In this document: in pieces, positions 38,601 through 49,840 of the stretch
Position numbering within the stretch: position 1 is the stretch's first letter
Layout: each line of letters opens with the position of its first letter
Origin: Saccoglossus kowalevskii
Lineage: Eukaryota > Hemichordata > Enteropneusta > Harrimaniidae
Assembly (NCBI RefSeq): GCF_000003605.2
Contig: NW_003124924.1
Coordinates: 22,100-73,991, forward strand
DNA: 51,892 nucleotides
Direction: 5' to 3'
Program-made: the position numbers and the translations under genes
Notes under the pieces: model-generated
What the model was told of the DNA's origin: nothing
Databases searched by the model: none
The model's input: only the letters and a program-made list of their open reading frames with translations

Positions 38601-41600
38601 TCGATCTTTTGACGTCACTAATTCATTGCGACTATACAACTGTTTGTCACCCTATTTTTATAGAGATCTTGGGTTATTCAGCTTGACTGAAGTCGCTTAA
38701 AAAAATGTATCTGACCGTATAGATGACTTTAGGCACAAATATGATTAATTTAAAACAATTTTAGTTTTTACACTTATTTTACTCGTACACGTGTAAAATG
38801 TGAAGTTACCATATTAAACATTGGATGACTAGAGATCTTTTTGAAGACCACTATACACTATCGATGTACGATGTTCTGTAGCGTCTATGACGTACCAATG
38901 AATTGGCACGACTAGGTGCGACACAGTATACTGTAGAATACTTTATTATCGCTTGGAATTTATTTTCGCTATTTTCGCTGAAGGGATGATTCCGTGAAAA
39001 TAAAATCCAGCGAATATACTTTTTTTCCTATATTTTACATTAAACTCATCAAAAATCAGTGAAAATAAATTCCATACAAAATGCCCAAAAAGCCTTTTCA
39101 GCGAAAATTAATTCCAGCGAAAATAAAGTATTCCACAGTATTTGTGTTAATAGTGACAAGTATTGGCTTACCAGACACGCTGGTCAACGAAAGACTTCTG
39201 TGCTACCCAATCACCCCCACCCCCACCGCTTGTGAGGTGTGGTCGACATAACGCATGAATGGTCATACTCACCGTACAGTTGACTCGCAATCCAAATGAA
39301 AGCCGTGATGGAGTTTCTACACGTTTATCGTCAATGTAGTCTTTCATTTCGGCAACCAATAATGGGTCATCGAGCTCGAATTCGCCTTCCGCTGGGTACA
39401 TACTAGCCAGCATTTCCACTTCTGAAAGCTGTAAAATCAGCATGTCTTTATCCACCTGAGCGTCCATTTCAGATTTTTTTTTGCTAAAACAGCAATGTGT
39501 GCAACTAGAAACTGAAGTCAACGACGCTCACATTCTTTTGGTGGCCAATTACTAGTACCGGTACTATGTGTGAAGGCAACTTGTTTATCTCTCCTCCAAT
39601 CACGGGCGCATCCATTGTAGACTACCTAGCCTACCTAGTATGGACACTAGCGATACCAAGTTTAAAAAAGTTTGATCATATTTTCTACATGATAGACAAA
39701 AGGAATGCAAACGTACAAGTAAATTAATTTCCGGACCGAATGCGTAGATCATTGTTTCGACACGATTCGGGCCGTAGATTAGACTCTTTTTGCTTAGCTA
39801 GGGAGTACGATAGAATTGTGGGAAACTTAAACTAACATTGAGGGCGGTTTTGGTTCAACGAATGGCTGCCTTCACTTGTACGGCAACTGGTGTCTGACAT
39901 AACTAGTTATGCAGATAGTATGGACTTCATAATTTCATTCCCACCAGCTAAGTCTGCACGTAATAATAGAGATTGCGCCTATGACGCACGGTCTGTCCGA
40001 GGTCAGACATGTTTGTGGTCTGAGGTTCCAGGCTGTTTAATGGACCTGTTTAATACGGTACTACATGTAAGCAAATACGGCAACAACCATAGTAGACAAA
40101 ACTCATTTTTCAAAATAACGATGCAAAATTGTAAAAAACAAGCGTTAATTTCAATGAAATGTAGTAATGAAAGGAGGATCAAACACTAATTTGACCAATC
40201 TGTGTGCTTTGGCCATCAGAGTCTCGGGTAGACAATTTCCAGTTTCCTGATAACCGGTTTACATAAGTTTTCGTCTTAAAATTTCGAACCAACTGTAGTG
40301 ATATTACTATTCAAAATGAGCATCTGGATCTGCAAATATGAAATTGAAACTTTTTTTTAAATTTTATTGGTTCAGATGTATAATATTCCTTGCAATGGTT
40401 GAGGAATTACTAAGCAAAAGTCTTGTGTAGCCAATGAAACCTTTAGATTTAAGGTAGCAAAAAAGGAGTAAAATTTTAATTAAAATGTGTAAAAATTGTC
40501 CTATAATTCTGACATTCTCAGTTACCAAGCATGCTACTGTAACCTATACATCATCTGAAAGACGAGATTTAGGCAAATGTGGTAGTGCATAAGCTGTTCA
40601 AATGTTTGTCTCCGGGGGGGGGGGGGGGNNNNNNNNNNNNNNNNNNNNNNNNNNNNNNNNNNNNNNNNNNNNNNNNNNATAATGGTGTACATCGTGCAAA
40701 ATTCCCATCTGGGGACAGGAATGGCACCTACCATGGTGGTTTCTAGTTCCATGCACCTACTCAACGTTTACTTTTCACATTGCTTTTCACTTGACATTCA
40801 CCTTGTGTATGGCGTGGTTAACATCCCTTTACCTGTATTGATAAAATAAATTTGTTCATCTGTCCCACAATGATTAATTTAAACTGTGCTAAATGCTCTA
40901 ACCAATATTTTAAACCATTATAGAGCACCATCAAACTATAAAATAGATTATTCCCTTGTACATTATTGTTGCCCTAAATACATGTAATGACCATCTAGTC
41001 TTTGCTTGAATACTCAATGTGTTATGCAAAGTTAGAAAGATTCTTGTATTGTATTTATTTTACAGCGCACTACAGGTTAACAAATGTGACAACTTCTGAA
41101 GTCTACAACACCACTCTTTATTTCGGTGATAATGTTATCAGTGATGTGACAGATTTTCAACTTGATTCATACATGCACATCTTAATGCTACTTCAAGATG
41201 AAGATGGATACTCAAGTGCTGTAATACTCCGGCAGGTACGTTTATTTAAGTTTACTGATCAAAGGAATTAGAGCAAGATGGCAGGCAAAATTACTATGCT
41301 TATCTGACATCGAGCATCATGGCAAGCGGTGTCATTTTGGGAATAAACTGCATGTCAGTTGTATTTTGAGGCCAAACAGTCACTCGTTACATGTCTTGAA
41401 TAGACGATGAATATCTGCTCCAATGATATTCTTATCTGTTAGGACATCTGATTTTCTTGTGTACTCAAAAGGCTTGTAAGTCGGATTGAGTGAACTAAAA
41501 TATTAATTCTCTCAATGTTTGATATTGAGTAATTGTTTAATTGCAATTGGGGCTTTCTCAATCATGTTGTAACTATGGCAATACATTTTCAGAAAGTCAA

Positions 41601-44600
41601 GATGTATGATTGTGTACTTTTAGTTTTAGGTTACTGAAGTTCTGTTGAAACTTTAAAATAATTCATTTTTACAAGTCCTCTTTTTCGGCGATAATCCATC
41701 AAATGTATACATATATGTATTTTTGTGGCTTTCACCGACTTCCTAATTTCATAAATTTCTCTTGCGAAATGAATAAGTTTACTATATACTCCAAATGCAT
41801 TGTGTGCAATAAATTTGAAATATTACATAATTAAAGGTTTTTAGAAAGGTACAATTGTTGCTACTTTTAATTTAAAATCAATGTCTATGCTGGGAGCTCT
41901 CGCAATATTCTATAGTTTTCATAAAAAAATGATTTAAATGGCTGAAAAGATTCTTGTATGCCTTGTAAGCTAAAGTCGCTTGTCATTTCTAGAACATGTG
42001 ACTATATTTTACTGAAATTTTGAGCACAAATTAGTTTTGAAATTATACCGGTTTGCATGGAATGTACATCTCATTTTTTTTTTAGAATGGAAGCGAGTGG
42101 AATGTAACAGAATGGTTAGATGCTCCTGCAATCAAGGATGTCACATCTTTTACTGTGGGAACAGATCTGTTTATTGTACTTGTGCAAGATAGTTACGAAG
42201 ATAGAGGAAGTGAGTATTACACAACCTTAGCTTTTGAGTTGTATAGTAATTATCCAGTGTTTTATGTATGTGGAAGTTTTGTCTCGTCTCGTCTCATCTC
42301 ATCTCGTCTGACATCAATAGCTGCTCAGTGTATCTAAAGCTGATAAGTGGTGCCTGAAGGCAGCCTTTTTTCAAAACCGTATACAGGATCAAATTGTATT
42401 TCAATTTAATCTCACTTTTTTGATGTTTTGAGCAATTTTATTGTGTTTACAACCTTGGCAAGAAAACAACAAGGTTTATTTTTTTGCATGTTCGTGTGGA
42501 TTTAATTTTAGTGTATTTTACTTATCGGCAATCAGAATTTTACAGAGAGTATTAAATGCATTACCACAGTAGTATTGTTTTATCTGTGAATTCAAGTTTT
42601 GCCATGTTCAGTAAAACAAGCCATGAACCCACATCAATAGTTCATACATTTATATTTTTCTGAACAATCCCTGCTTGCAAAACTTTTGATAGCAGCAGAA
42701 ATGGTACAGGAAAATGCAATTTGAATGTTCAAACTAATCCTGAAGGCAATGCTACATATCAAATTAATTTGATTAGTAACTCCCTAACATGGTGAAAACT
42801 TGATCACAGTAGTATTTACCAAAATTCTCGGTAATTCCAATTTGACCTGGACATCTTTGGTTTGCATGTACATTCATGTATCTTGAGATTGTTGCATTGA
42901 TTTGTTTGTTGCAGCTGGCAAAGTGCCATTGACTCAAATAAGGAGATACAAACAGGGTGCTACATCCATCGAGGATTATTCTCTACAGAGGATGCACACG
43001 TATGGTGCCAGTTCAGTCACAACTTTTGATCTACCTCATAAAGACACTAAATGTATGATAATTACAAAAGGAGGTTTGGAGACTAGATCGGATGTCTACT
43101 GCTCGTTAGGTAAATAAATCTATTGTATTTCAATTTAGCAGTCAATCTCTATTCTATAGCTTTCATCATGAGCGATTCTATCTTCGTCAGTGTTAACTAT
43201 TTTGACTTCTTGAAAACTGCAAGCTTTGATACTTGGCGTATATGTACCTTGGGTAGACCTCAATTAGTTTTATTCATTTTATGGTAACTTTAATTCTAAT
43301 TTTGGTAAATATTAGTAATTTTTGGTAAAGTGATATTTTCAATTTGTTAAAAGTTGTAATGTTTTGATATTATACCGTACATATAGGCATCTTGGGTAGA
43401 CCTCTCAGATTTTTTAATTTCTTGATATTTTTAGTTCTCTAATTGAAATGAACATTGCTAACAGCAGAGCTATCTCAGCCGAGAGGCTGCTTGTTTGAGT
43501 TTTGGGGCTATTAAGTGAAATTTGATGGTATGAATAAGTGCAAATTGCAGGAAATATTGAAGGATTTGCCTATAATTGTATTCTTCCGAGAATCCAGCAT
43601 AATCCATAAAATTAAGTGTCCCATCTTACCCCAAATCTAGCTTGGGCATAGATTTGTAGATCAAGTCGGCCAATAACTGACACTATGGCATTTTATTTCC
43701 AGGAAACTATTTTGATCACATCACCTCGGTACGTACCAGTTGGCCCAATAGCATTGAAGCATTCACCATGCACGACAATGTGCATCTAGCTGTACCTCAC
43801 ATGGACTCGCTGGAAAACAACCCAGAGACTGATTCTGAAATTCTTGTATTGAATCTTCATACTGAAAGCTTTGATCATGTACAGTACATCCGTACACTTA
43901 GAGCTATGCAATTCGAGCACATCAGTTATGGAACTGGAACCTTTGTAGAACATTTCCTCATACTTAGAAATCAAATCCATGCTGACGACTCGGGTATGTA
44001 ATATTGTATTGCCGTGCCACCGACATTTAATTCACTATTTTGATGTTTTACCATATTCAGTTTTAATTTCACGAATTTGTCAAGGAAACTACGAGTTTTA
44101 TTGTTATTTTACATGTTCACATAGATTTAATTTAGTAGATTTTACTTATTCACAAAAATGGTGAAATTAAACCCCAATGAATAAATGCTTTTAAAGTAAC
44201 TTTTCTCTACAGCAGTTATTCCAAAAACCACCCTAATAAATTTCAATTACAAAATAGTGGGCAGTTGGGAATAAATTCTAGAAAGTTATCATTACAGATT
44301 TAATAAAATTGTAACTAAAGATAAATTTAACAAGGAAATTACACTTTGATTGAAATTAAAATATACTGACAATACATTAGCAAAATAATTTTACGAATAC
44401 ACACAAACTTGTTTCTGTCCATCACAAAGGGACAAGCATGCTTGAGGATGCACGTTTGGATGCAATGTTGTGGGCTGTATATTGGCACTCTGTAGTCTAT
44501 GATAGTGAGCAGGCTTGCTTGAAACTGAGCAGCGTCTTAACATACTACTGGTGATGGGAAAGTTGAAAGGTTTTATCTGTAACAAATAAAATGACATGCA

Positions 44601-47600
44601 TCACCTGCATATAAACAGCTATCGTAATTTGCATTGAAAAAACATTCTCAGAAATTCTCAATCTGGAAGGGGTTTGGTTAATGTAATGCTCAAAATTCTG
44701 AAATAATTTTTATGACACAGGAATAAGTTTTCCACAAAACAACCTCAAATTGATAAATGTTTTTTGAATGGTTTACTATTGGTTTGATCTCTAAATTTTG
44801 TTTGATAAATTGTACTAAAATACGTAGTGCTTTGAAGTCTACACATGGCTGTCGCGAAAAATTGGAATGAGTTTACATGGATTCCTATGGAAAATATTCC
44901 AAAATACCTGCTTTTTGGATTATTTTGCACAAGTTTCTTTGAAAAAAAGCATTCCTTTCTCCATAAAAGCTTGTATATACAACTTGCATGTCGGTGAACC
45001 ACAATTTTTTGAATTTTTACCATGTTTAATTTTTAACTACCTTAAGTCAACACTTGTGCTATTTTTATTTGCAGATGACATTCCTGATGCCTCGATCTAT
45101 AAATATGTCAAAGGTAAATTTGTACCATTTCAGTGTATTCACATTAAGAATGGTCAAATTGAATATTTGAACCTGATCGAAGGAGACGACCAAAAGAATG
45201 TACTTATCCTGATTACCAATCTTGATGTTAATCCCATACAACTCTATGAATACGATGGCTGGAGGTTTGTCCCAACAACAGTCAACTTCGAACACAATAA
45301 CCCAGGGATTAAAAGGGCCTTTCCAGGCTACAGTTTTGTACGTGGTGTGATTTTTGTGCTTCTAGTTGACTACGAAGAGCATGAAAATTATGTAGAGACT
45401 TTGCATTTCTCGTCGATAAGGCCCATCTTTGATGCAAGAGAGTCTGCTAAGGAAGCATGTGCCAACGCTGAACTTATAATCTCAACCGAATTGGAACGTT
45501 TTAACGATATCGAAGCTGCTGCATGTGATCTTGTCTACACAGACAGCCGTGTGGTTATAACTGGTGAAAAAACATTTGTTGATGAAATAACTGTAACGAA
45601 TGTATCCCATATTTATCAAAGTAAGTAAAGGATTCTTTTTGATAAAAGTTTAGTCGCTACAGTTTATTGTGTTGTGAGCAAGGGTGTTGCCATGGTGGTG
45701 GTAGGAGGGGGGGGGGGGTAGGCAAGTGTTCGTAAATTGTTGATGTAGACAAAAAATCCTTGGACACTCGCGTCATTTAGAAGACTAAAATTAAAAGGTG
45801 TGCTTCTGTGGTGTTAATTTTTGCTAGTAAAATAGGGATTTGGCATAGTTGTTCAAACATTGTACATACTCGACATGTAATCTTATGCAGGCACATTGTT
45901 GATCTATTTCAGTTTTGAAAACTGCACTATAATCGAAGTTTGACATGATCTCCTGCATGTGTTGTCCAATTTTATTCAAACTTGTTGAAGGATTAAACAT
46001 TATTGGTAGTTGATGCACATCACTGATTTGTGAATTTGACGAGAGATGGCAGACTGATAGCCATTTTGTTTTTGATAAACTTTCTCAAACACGTCTTGCG
46101 TATACATGAATGGTTGGAGTATTTCACTTCAAACTTGATTAACTAAATTGTATATCGCGGTCCAGAAATGCACATATAAAAATAGTTTTCTGATCAAAAG
46201 TTACCTAAAATGGACAATTTTAGTCCGGAACCACCTTGGGCATGTGTATTTCCAACTTAGTGGAATGAGTAACAGTGAAAATTACTCTAGATTGATGCAC
46301 ATCACTTTGAGATGCAACTAGCAGGTCACTCAAGTACGGCGACACGAGACGTAAAATTTCCTATTCAGAATCATAAATTTGTGCTGCATTTTAATGGTAC
46401 TCGTTTGAATATAACAGAATTGTATAATTGAGGTGTTTAAAATTAAATGCCCAACGGGGACTTTGCATTGTAAAATGCTTTCTATCCTCTCAAAGTTGTG
46501 TTCTGGTTCAATTTTGTACAAAATCCAAGATCTTTTCTTGGTCATGCACCCAGGAGGCAATCTTTTCTAGCACCACATGTTCTGAAGGTAATCAACTTTG
46601 ACATTTTGCCCCCAATGTGAGCCCTTGTAAATGACCACTAAGTTCAATCTAGGTACCATTTACTGGTACCATCACTAACTCTCACTGCGCACTGGCAATA
46701 TACTGTATTTTACCAAATTGTTTAGTCTCCTTTAAAATGTAGTGAATGTATTTTGTTTGAATTGAATCTGTTCCAAGATGCATTGAACTAATTTAACTTT
46801 CAGCCCACAATTTGGTCAAGTTCATGCAACTACATGTAATGTATTCTACTAATTTTTGGTTCACAGTCGAGGGTAATAATGGTGCTTTTTTTGATAAAAG
46901 TGAAGTCAGTGCACTTCCGGAAGTGAAAGAAAATATAACCAATATTCAGCAAAGACTTGAAGTTGTTGAAGGTTTGTTGAACAGAGCAATGAAGACAGTT
47001 GGTGATCAGAACATACTCGGTAAGAATTCACCAACATGTACGATAATTGTTACTGAATTCTGGTATATTTTTATTGGAAGTTGTAGTTGGTCATCTTAAT
47101 TCTACAAAATAAATTCACTAATTTTTGACAAGCTTAAATGATTTGGTTCTTAAAGTTGTGTTGAAGGCAAAAGCCTTTTAAATATTGAAGGACTTCAAAA
47201 ATCATCAATGAGAGTTTCTGCTTTTAAAGGTTACCAGTACAAATTGCATGCTTTGTCATTTGCGTCTAATACTTCGTAGTCAATAGACGTGTTACAGCCG
47301 TTCTGAGAATTATTCGGACAGTCAGTTAGCAATATATGTTGGAACTTTGCAAAACACTTGAGTCTTTTCCAATCTAGACTTGATGGCGCCCGTTGTATTG
47401 GCGCGCCCACAACTGGAATCATTCGATTATCTTGCAAAATGCGGGTAAAACGCTGTTTTCAAAACGACGCGCGTTGGTTACCATATATTAACAGGTTATA
47501 TGTTGTATATGCATTCAAAGTGTTATTTTAAATTGTTATTACCATCCAAGTCCACCTGACATAGCGTAATTTACAAAACAACTCCCGAGTGTTGAGTCAC

Positions 47601-49840
47601 CCCAGGTATGATTAAACTCTTTGTTGGCGGGAAGGCTCAAAATAAAGTTTCTTAGCGGGACGCGCTGCAGTTTCGCGACAGTTTTGGGTCAAACTAAAAG
47701 TTGTTTTTACATTACTGGTGCTGTGAGTACGTCAGGGATACAGACGGAAAACTAGATTATAATGGTTTGATGGATTTTGTCAAATCAAAAGTGCCTTCCT
47801 TGATCGAATCACTTTTTCAACTGCAGTTTGAAAATGACAGGGTATAACGACAGTTATGTCTAGTCCATTTTTGTAACAGGTACAACTGACTAAAATGAGC
47901 GAGGGGTTGACATTTTTTGACAGATTTAAGCAACATCCAACTTGTGATTTTCAAAATTACTGAAAATAATTACAATATAATTATAAAAAATAAAGAATGG
48001 TTGCTGTGAACGCACACTAGATAATACTTACAATTCACCAAGCTGACAACCCCTATGAAATAGTAATCCCAAACCATGTGCCCGTCACTCAAGTGGCGCC
48101 GACGCATCTAGATTGGGCAAAGACCAAAGTGTTTTGCAAAGTTGCAAGTCATTTTGCTAACTGACTGTCCGAATAATTCTCAGAATGGCTGTAATAAGTT
48201 CTCTGATTCAGTGCAATATGTCAGTAATGTGAATAAACACTTGATTCTGCTGGGCTCAGATTTGGTTGATACTTGGAAAAGTACATTTTTTGGAATGTAC
48301 ATGTCTCGTGTATTCTGAAACATGAGAAATTGTTTTGCAGTCAGATTTGCGTCAAAGTTAGTACAATGACTACTGTAAAATCTGTATTAGCAGTGTCTTC
48401 TATCAAAATGTTAGAATGCAACAGAGGGGATACGGTTTTTATTGGAGCATCTTACACAAATGAGAAATTGTGAATATTTGGTTTTCAATTGTTCAAAAAA
48501 AAAAATTGGTGAGACTTTCATTAGGAATGAAGCTTACAGATTTTTTGGTAGTTGTGATATACATGCGATATTGATTTGTTTTTCATTTTGATGACATTGG
48601 ACAGTTCTAAAAATAGTTTCCAGGCAAGTCTGAATAAAGTACATTTCCAGCTTCTCAAATGCTTCTACAGATTCTAAAATTTTAGTACAAAGGCAAAACA
48701 TCAGATGTTGCATATTCAGTTCAATTTATGTTTAAATTTTGCTGAAATTAAGACTTGGAGAGCCATTTAGAAAAAAAATTAACATATTAACTGTTTTTTA
48801 AGTGGCCACCTTACAGTAATGTAGGTTATTTCCTTCAACCATTTCTCAAAGCTACTTTTGTTTAAAATTTAAAAGAGGATTTTGTGAGTGGGGGGTGGGG
48901 GAATCCCCCTCAAATTAAGAGTGCTCTACCAGAGTTGATTGCTCCTCATAACTATACTGTAAAATACTTTATTTTAGCTTGAATTCTTTAATGAATATTT
49001 TATGGGTGTTTTGTATGGAATTTATTTATAAAACTTTTTTTTTTTTTTTTGACTAGTTTAATGTAAAATGTAGGAGAAAAAGGTGTATTCGCTGGATATT
49101 ATTTTTACAGAATCATGCCTTTAGCAAAAATTAATTATAAGTGAAAATAAAGTATTTTATATTAATTTATTTGAAGGTGAATGTGATACACTTTAAATCA
49201 TTTCAGGACATAAAACCTTTATGAACTTAACTACTGAATCCCTGAATGTCAAATCAAATTTCATCTTGGACGACATGGAAGACGTTGATGGTGTAAACTT
49301 TACAGAGCTTGAGCTGGATACTATGAAAATCAATGTTGACCAAGTAAGTATTACAACCTGTTGCTTTTGGTGCAATGAACAATGATTGCTTTTTCTTGTC
49401 AAGTTGTATAAGGCCTAAAAATTGTTTTGTTGCCCTCTGCGACTGACTGAAAAATATGAAATATCGGGTCGCAATTTTTTTTTTTTTTTTTTTTTAATAG
49501 GCCCAAATAATGTTTAAGCAGTAAAAGTGTTTCCTTAAATGAACTGCCCCAGGCATTGTTTGATCCCCAGGGTTCAGACTTGAGGGCAACATAATTTTTA
49601 TTTTTGCCTAATGGTAACATCTCAAACTTGTTTTTTGTTTTGATAATTGATGAAATAATGAGCGTTTTCTATTTTAGGATCTCTACAATAGATTCAGTTT
49701 CCATGGTGGCATTGTATTTGAAGATGGTTTATTTGTAGATGGTAATGTGGACGGGCAGGATCCTGACACTGTGGTGACTTTAGATGGCACACAAGTAATA
49801 GTTGTAGAGCAGACATTTCAAGATCAAATCCTTGTTGAAG
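35477..49840 (+). CDS. Secreted EAR-repeat-like propeller protein, 3' end outside window
   Basis: Ten exons join in frame to 687 residues and the last donor leaves the gene open. Order: signal peptide (about 1-22, hydrophobic LLVVVILFI); a charged propeptide-like segment with furin-type RSKR at 80-83; a region of about 95-460 built of repeating beta motifs such as VTSFTVGTDLFIVLVQ, SIEAFTMHDNVHLAV and IYKYVKGKFVPFQ. These resemble EAR (epilepsy-associated) repeats that form seven-bladed propellers in LGI, TSPEAR and ADGRV1. Then comes a Cys-containing helix and recurring modules with VITGEKTF, GGHKTF and VVEQTF. There are at least six N-x-S/T sequons (LTNVT, YNTT, EWNVT, TNVS, ENIT, MNLT). 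Eight of ten intron junctions are phase 1, typical of extracellular mosaic genes. An extracellular adhesion or matrix role is inferred. EAR assignment is by motif reading only. Confidence 0.75.
35613..36507 (+). other. EAR-like gene intron 1
   Basis: Contains a dispersed repeat block at 36190-36350, whose GGGTTCTCCCCAG start resembles hAT-type DNA transposon ends. Its later part matches the minus strand of 23575-23660. Confidence 0.5.
36508..36654 (+). CDS. EAR-like gene exon 2, charged segment with RSKR site
   Basis: Acceptor AATCAG|TC, donor GATG|GTATGT; phase 1 on both sides. It encodes an amphipathic segment followed by TRSKRELPEE, matching the R-x-K-R furin cleavage consensus. Confidence 0.75.
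37382..38086 (-). CDS. RWDD2: RWDD2-like exon 2
   Basis: The acceptor TCTCGTTCTAG|GTCACA begins VTQPAVQFELLCSLPHQYP, continuing the RWD domain. It carries all of the C-terminal domain to LGVDGKAPSS and TGA/TAA-type stop at 37382. Confidence 0.93.
   Translation of the reverse strand, partial: VTQPAVQFELLCSLPHQYPKVEPEVFVRCQLLSRQQQKQINEDLSICISEQERGDMCIGEAVQWLQDNSYKYIDGNEQNMPKSVACPEVKDATFTRLWIQSHHIRSKFKRRDILDMTAEMSLTGFCLPGKPGIICVEGYKEICEELWHKIRRWTWKKISCKHREDFPLIVDGKSKTLEDFRFFKGFEEISFDAHAFHGRDYHMDLGKFYQYLEEHNCAYIFKILLGVDGKAPSS
37382..39467 (-). CDS. RWDD2: RWD domain-containing protein 2 (RWDD2-like), two exons
   Basis: Exon 1 (39467-39273) and exon 2 (38086-37382) join in phase 0 to 299 residues, the usual RWDD2A/B size. 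Residues 1 to about 120 are the RWD domain: QLSEVEMLASMYP, then LPHQYPKVEPEV with the family's Y-P core. The C-terminal DUF1115 region has AVQWLQDNSYKY, LWIQSHHI, and the highly characteristic TGFCLPGKPGIICVEG and FRFFKGFEEISF segments. The start MDAQVDKDML matches the usual short N terminus; an upstream ATG at 39521 is less likely. RWDD2 is a conserved intracellular protein of poorly defined function. Vertebrates have A and B paralogues and this invertebrate copy cannot be assigned to one. It lies wholly inside an intron of the opposite-strand EAR-like gene. Confidence 0.93.
38929..39140. mobile_element. Palindromic MITE (TACTGTA ends), copy in intron 2
   Basis: Left end TACTGTAGAATACTTTATT. 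Right end on the minus strand TACTGTGGAATACTTTATT. The inverted repeats extend about 40 bp, through GGAATTTATTTTCGC. Several internal 'CCAGCGAA' and 'GTGAAAATAAA' words repeat. It lies just 3' of RWDD2 exon 1, within the RWDD2 intron. Confidence 0.8.
39273..39467 (-). CDS. RWDD2: RWDD2-like exon 1
   Basis: MDAQVDKDMLILQLSEVEML to GLRVNCT, then donor ACG|GTGAGT. It includes the first RWD helix and strand. Confidence 0.9.
40629..40678. other. 50-base N gap
   Basis: Assembly gap directly after a run of G from about 40614, which probably caused the break. The true length is unknown. Confidence 0.95.
41066..41235 (+). CDS. EAR-like gene exon 3
   Basis: Acceptor TTTTACAG|CG, donor CAG|GTACGT. It encodes HYRLTNVTTSEVYNTTLYFG and a first propeller-like unit ending SAVILRQ. 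It carries two N-glycosylation sequons. Confidence 0.75.
42086..42209 (+). CDS. EAR-like gene exon 4
   Basis: Acceptor TTTTTTTTTAG|AATGG, donor GGAA|GTGAGT. It encodes NGSEWNVTEWLDAP and VTSFTVGTDLFIVLVQ, an EAR-type strand pair with a W-containing turn. Confidence 0.8.
42281..42309 (+). repeat. (GTCTC)n-like short tandem repeat
   Basis: Five-base GTCTC/ATCTC units just downstream of the exon 4 donor. Confidence 0.7.
42915..43109 (+). CDS. EAR-like gene exon 5
   Basis: Acceptor TTGTTGCAG|CT, donor TTAG|GTAAAT; phase 1 on both sides. It encodes IRRYKQGATSIEDYSLQ, then SVTTFDLPHKDTKCMIIT and a Cys near the end. Confidence 0.8.
43703..43993 (+). CDS. EAR-like gene exon 6
   Basis: Acceptor TTATTTCCAG|GA, donor TCGG|GTATGT. 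Contains SIEAFTMHDNVHLAVPH and FEHISYGTGTFVEHFLILRN, two propeller-blade-like units. Confidence 0.85.
44060..44200. repeat. Relic of the TACTGTA/AAACCCAGTGAAT MITE group
   Basis: TTTTACTTATTCACAAAAAT, then AAATTAAACCCCAATGAATAA resembles the interior and end of the 4690 element. A related stretch lies at about 42476-42545 (GGATTTAATTTTAGTGTATT). No intact ends. Confidence 0.4.
45075..45620 (+). CDS. EAR-like gene exon 7, propeller end and first tGxkTF module
   Basis: The largest exon at 546 bp. It has IYKYVKGKFVPFQCI, VLILITNLDVNPIQLYEYDG and SFVRGVIFVLLVD (EAR-like blades). A helix with paired Cys (EACANAEL, EAAACDLVY) follows, then RVVITGEKTFVDEITVTNV. Acceptor TTTGCAG|AT, donor CAAA|GTAAGT. 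Confidence 0.88.
45621..46866 (+). other. EAR-like gene intron 7
   Basis: Contains a G run near 45705. No other feature was recognised. Confidence 0.5.
46867..47019 (+). CDS. EAR-like gene exon 8
   Basis: Acceptor TTCACAG|TC, donor CTCG|GTAAGA; phase 1 on both sides. It encodes an acidic helix-forming segment with ENITNIQQRLEVVEGLLN, a plausible short coiled coil. Confidence 0.75.
47292..48194. mobile_element. About 0.9-kb non-autonomous DNA transposon with roughly 105-bp inverted ends
   Basis: Both ends begin TTACAGCC (left TTACAGCCGTTCTGAGAATT; right, minus strand, TTACAGCCATTCTGAGAATT). The match continues through ATTCGGACAGTCAGTTAGCA, AACTTTGCAAAACAC and CAATCTAGA for about 105 bp. There is no transposase frame inside. 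It sits in intron 8 of the EAR-like gene. A clear target-site duplication was not identified. Confidence 0.8.
48955..49163. mobile_element. Palindromic MITE, reversed copy of the 38929 family
   Basis: Starts TACTGTAAAATACTTTATTT and ends AAAATAAAGTATTTTAT. The interior TTTTGTATGGAATTTATTTA is the reverse complement of the 38929 copy. An expanded T run lies inside. It ends about 45 bp upstream of the exon 9 acceptor. Confidence 0.75.
49207..49343 (+). CDS. EAR-like gene exon 9
   Basis: Acceptor TCATTTCAG|GA, donor CAA|GTAAGT. HKTFMNLTTESLNV continues the recurring tGxkTF module and VDGVNFTELELD follows. Confidence 0.78.
49678..49840 (+). CDS. EAR-like gene exon 10, last in window
   Basis: Acceptor CTATTTTAG|GAT, donor GAAG|GTGAGC (phase 1). 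GGIVFEDGLFVDGNVDGQDP, then QVIVVEQTFQDQILVE, a further copy of the module. The open donor shows that more exons lie beyond 51892. Confidence 0.8.

Larger units (their letters stand above)
36655..41065 (+). other. EAR-like gene intron 2, hosting the antisense RWDD2 gene
   Basis: About 4.4 kb. It contains the complete RWDD2-type gene on the minus strand, a TACTGTA MITE (38929-39140) and an assembly gap at 40629-40678 next to a G run. A missed symmetric phase 1 exon cannot be excluded. Confidence 0.7.
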
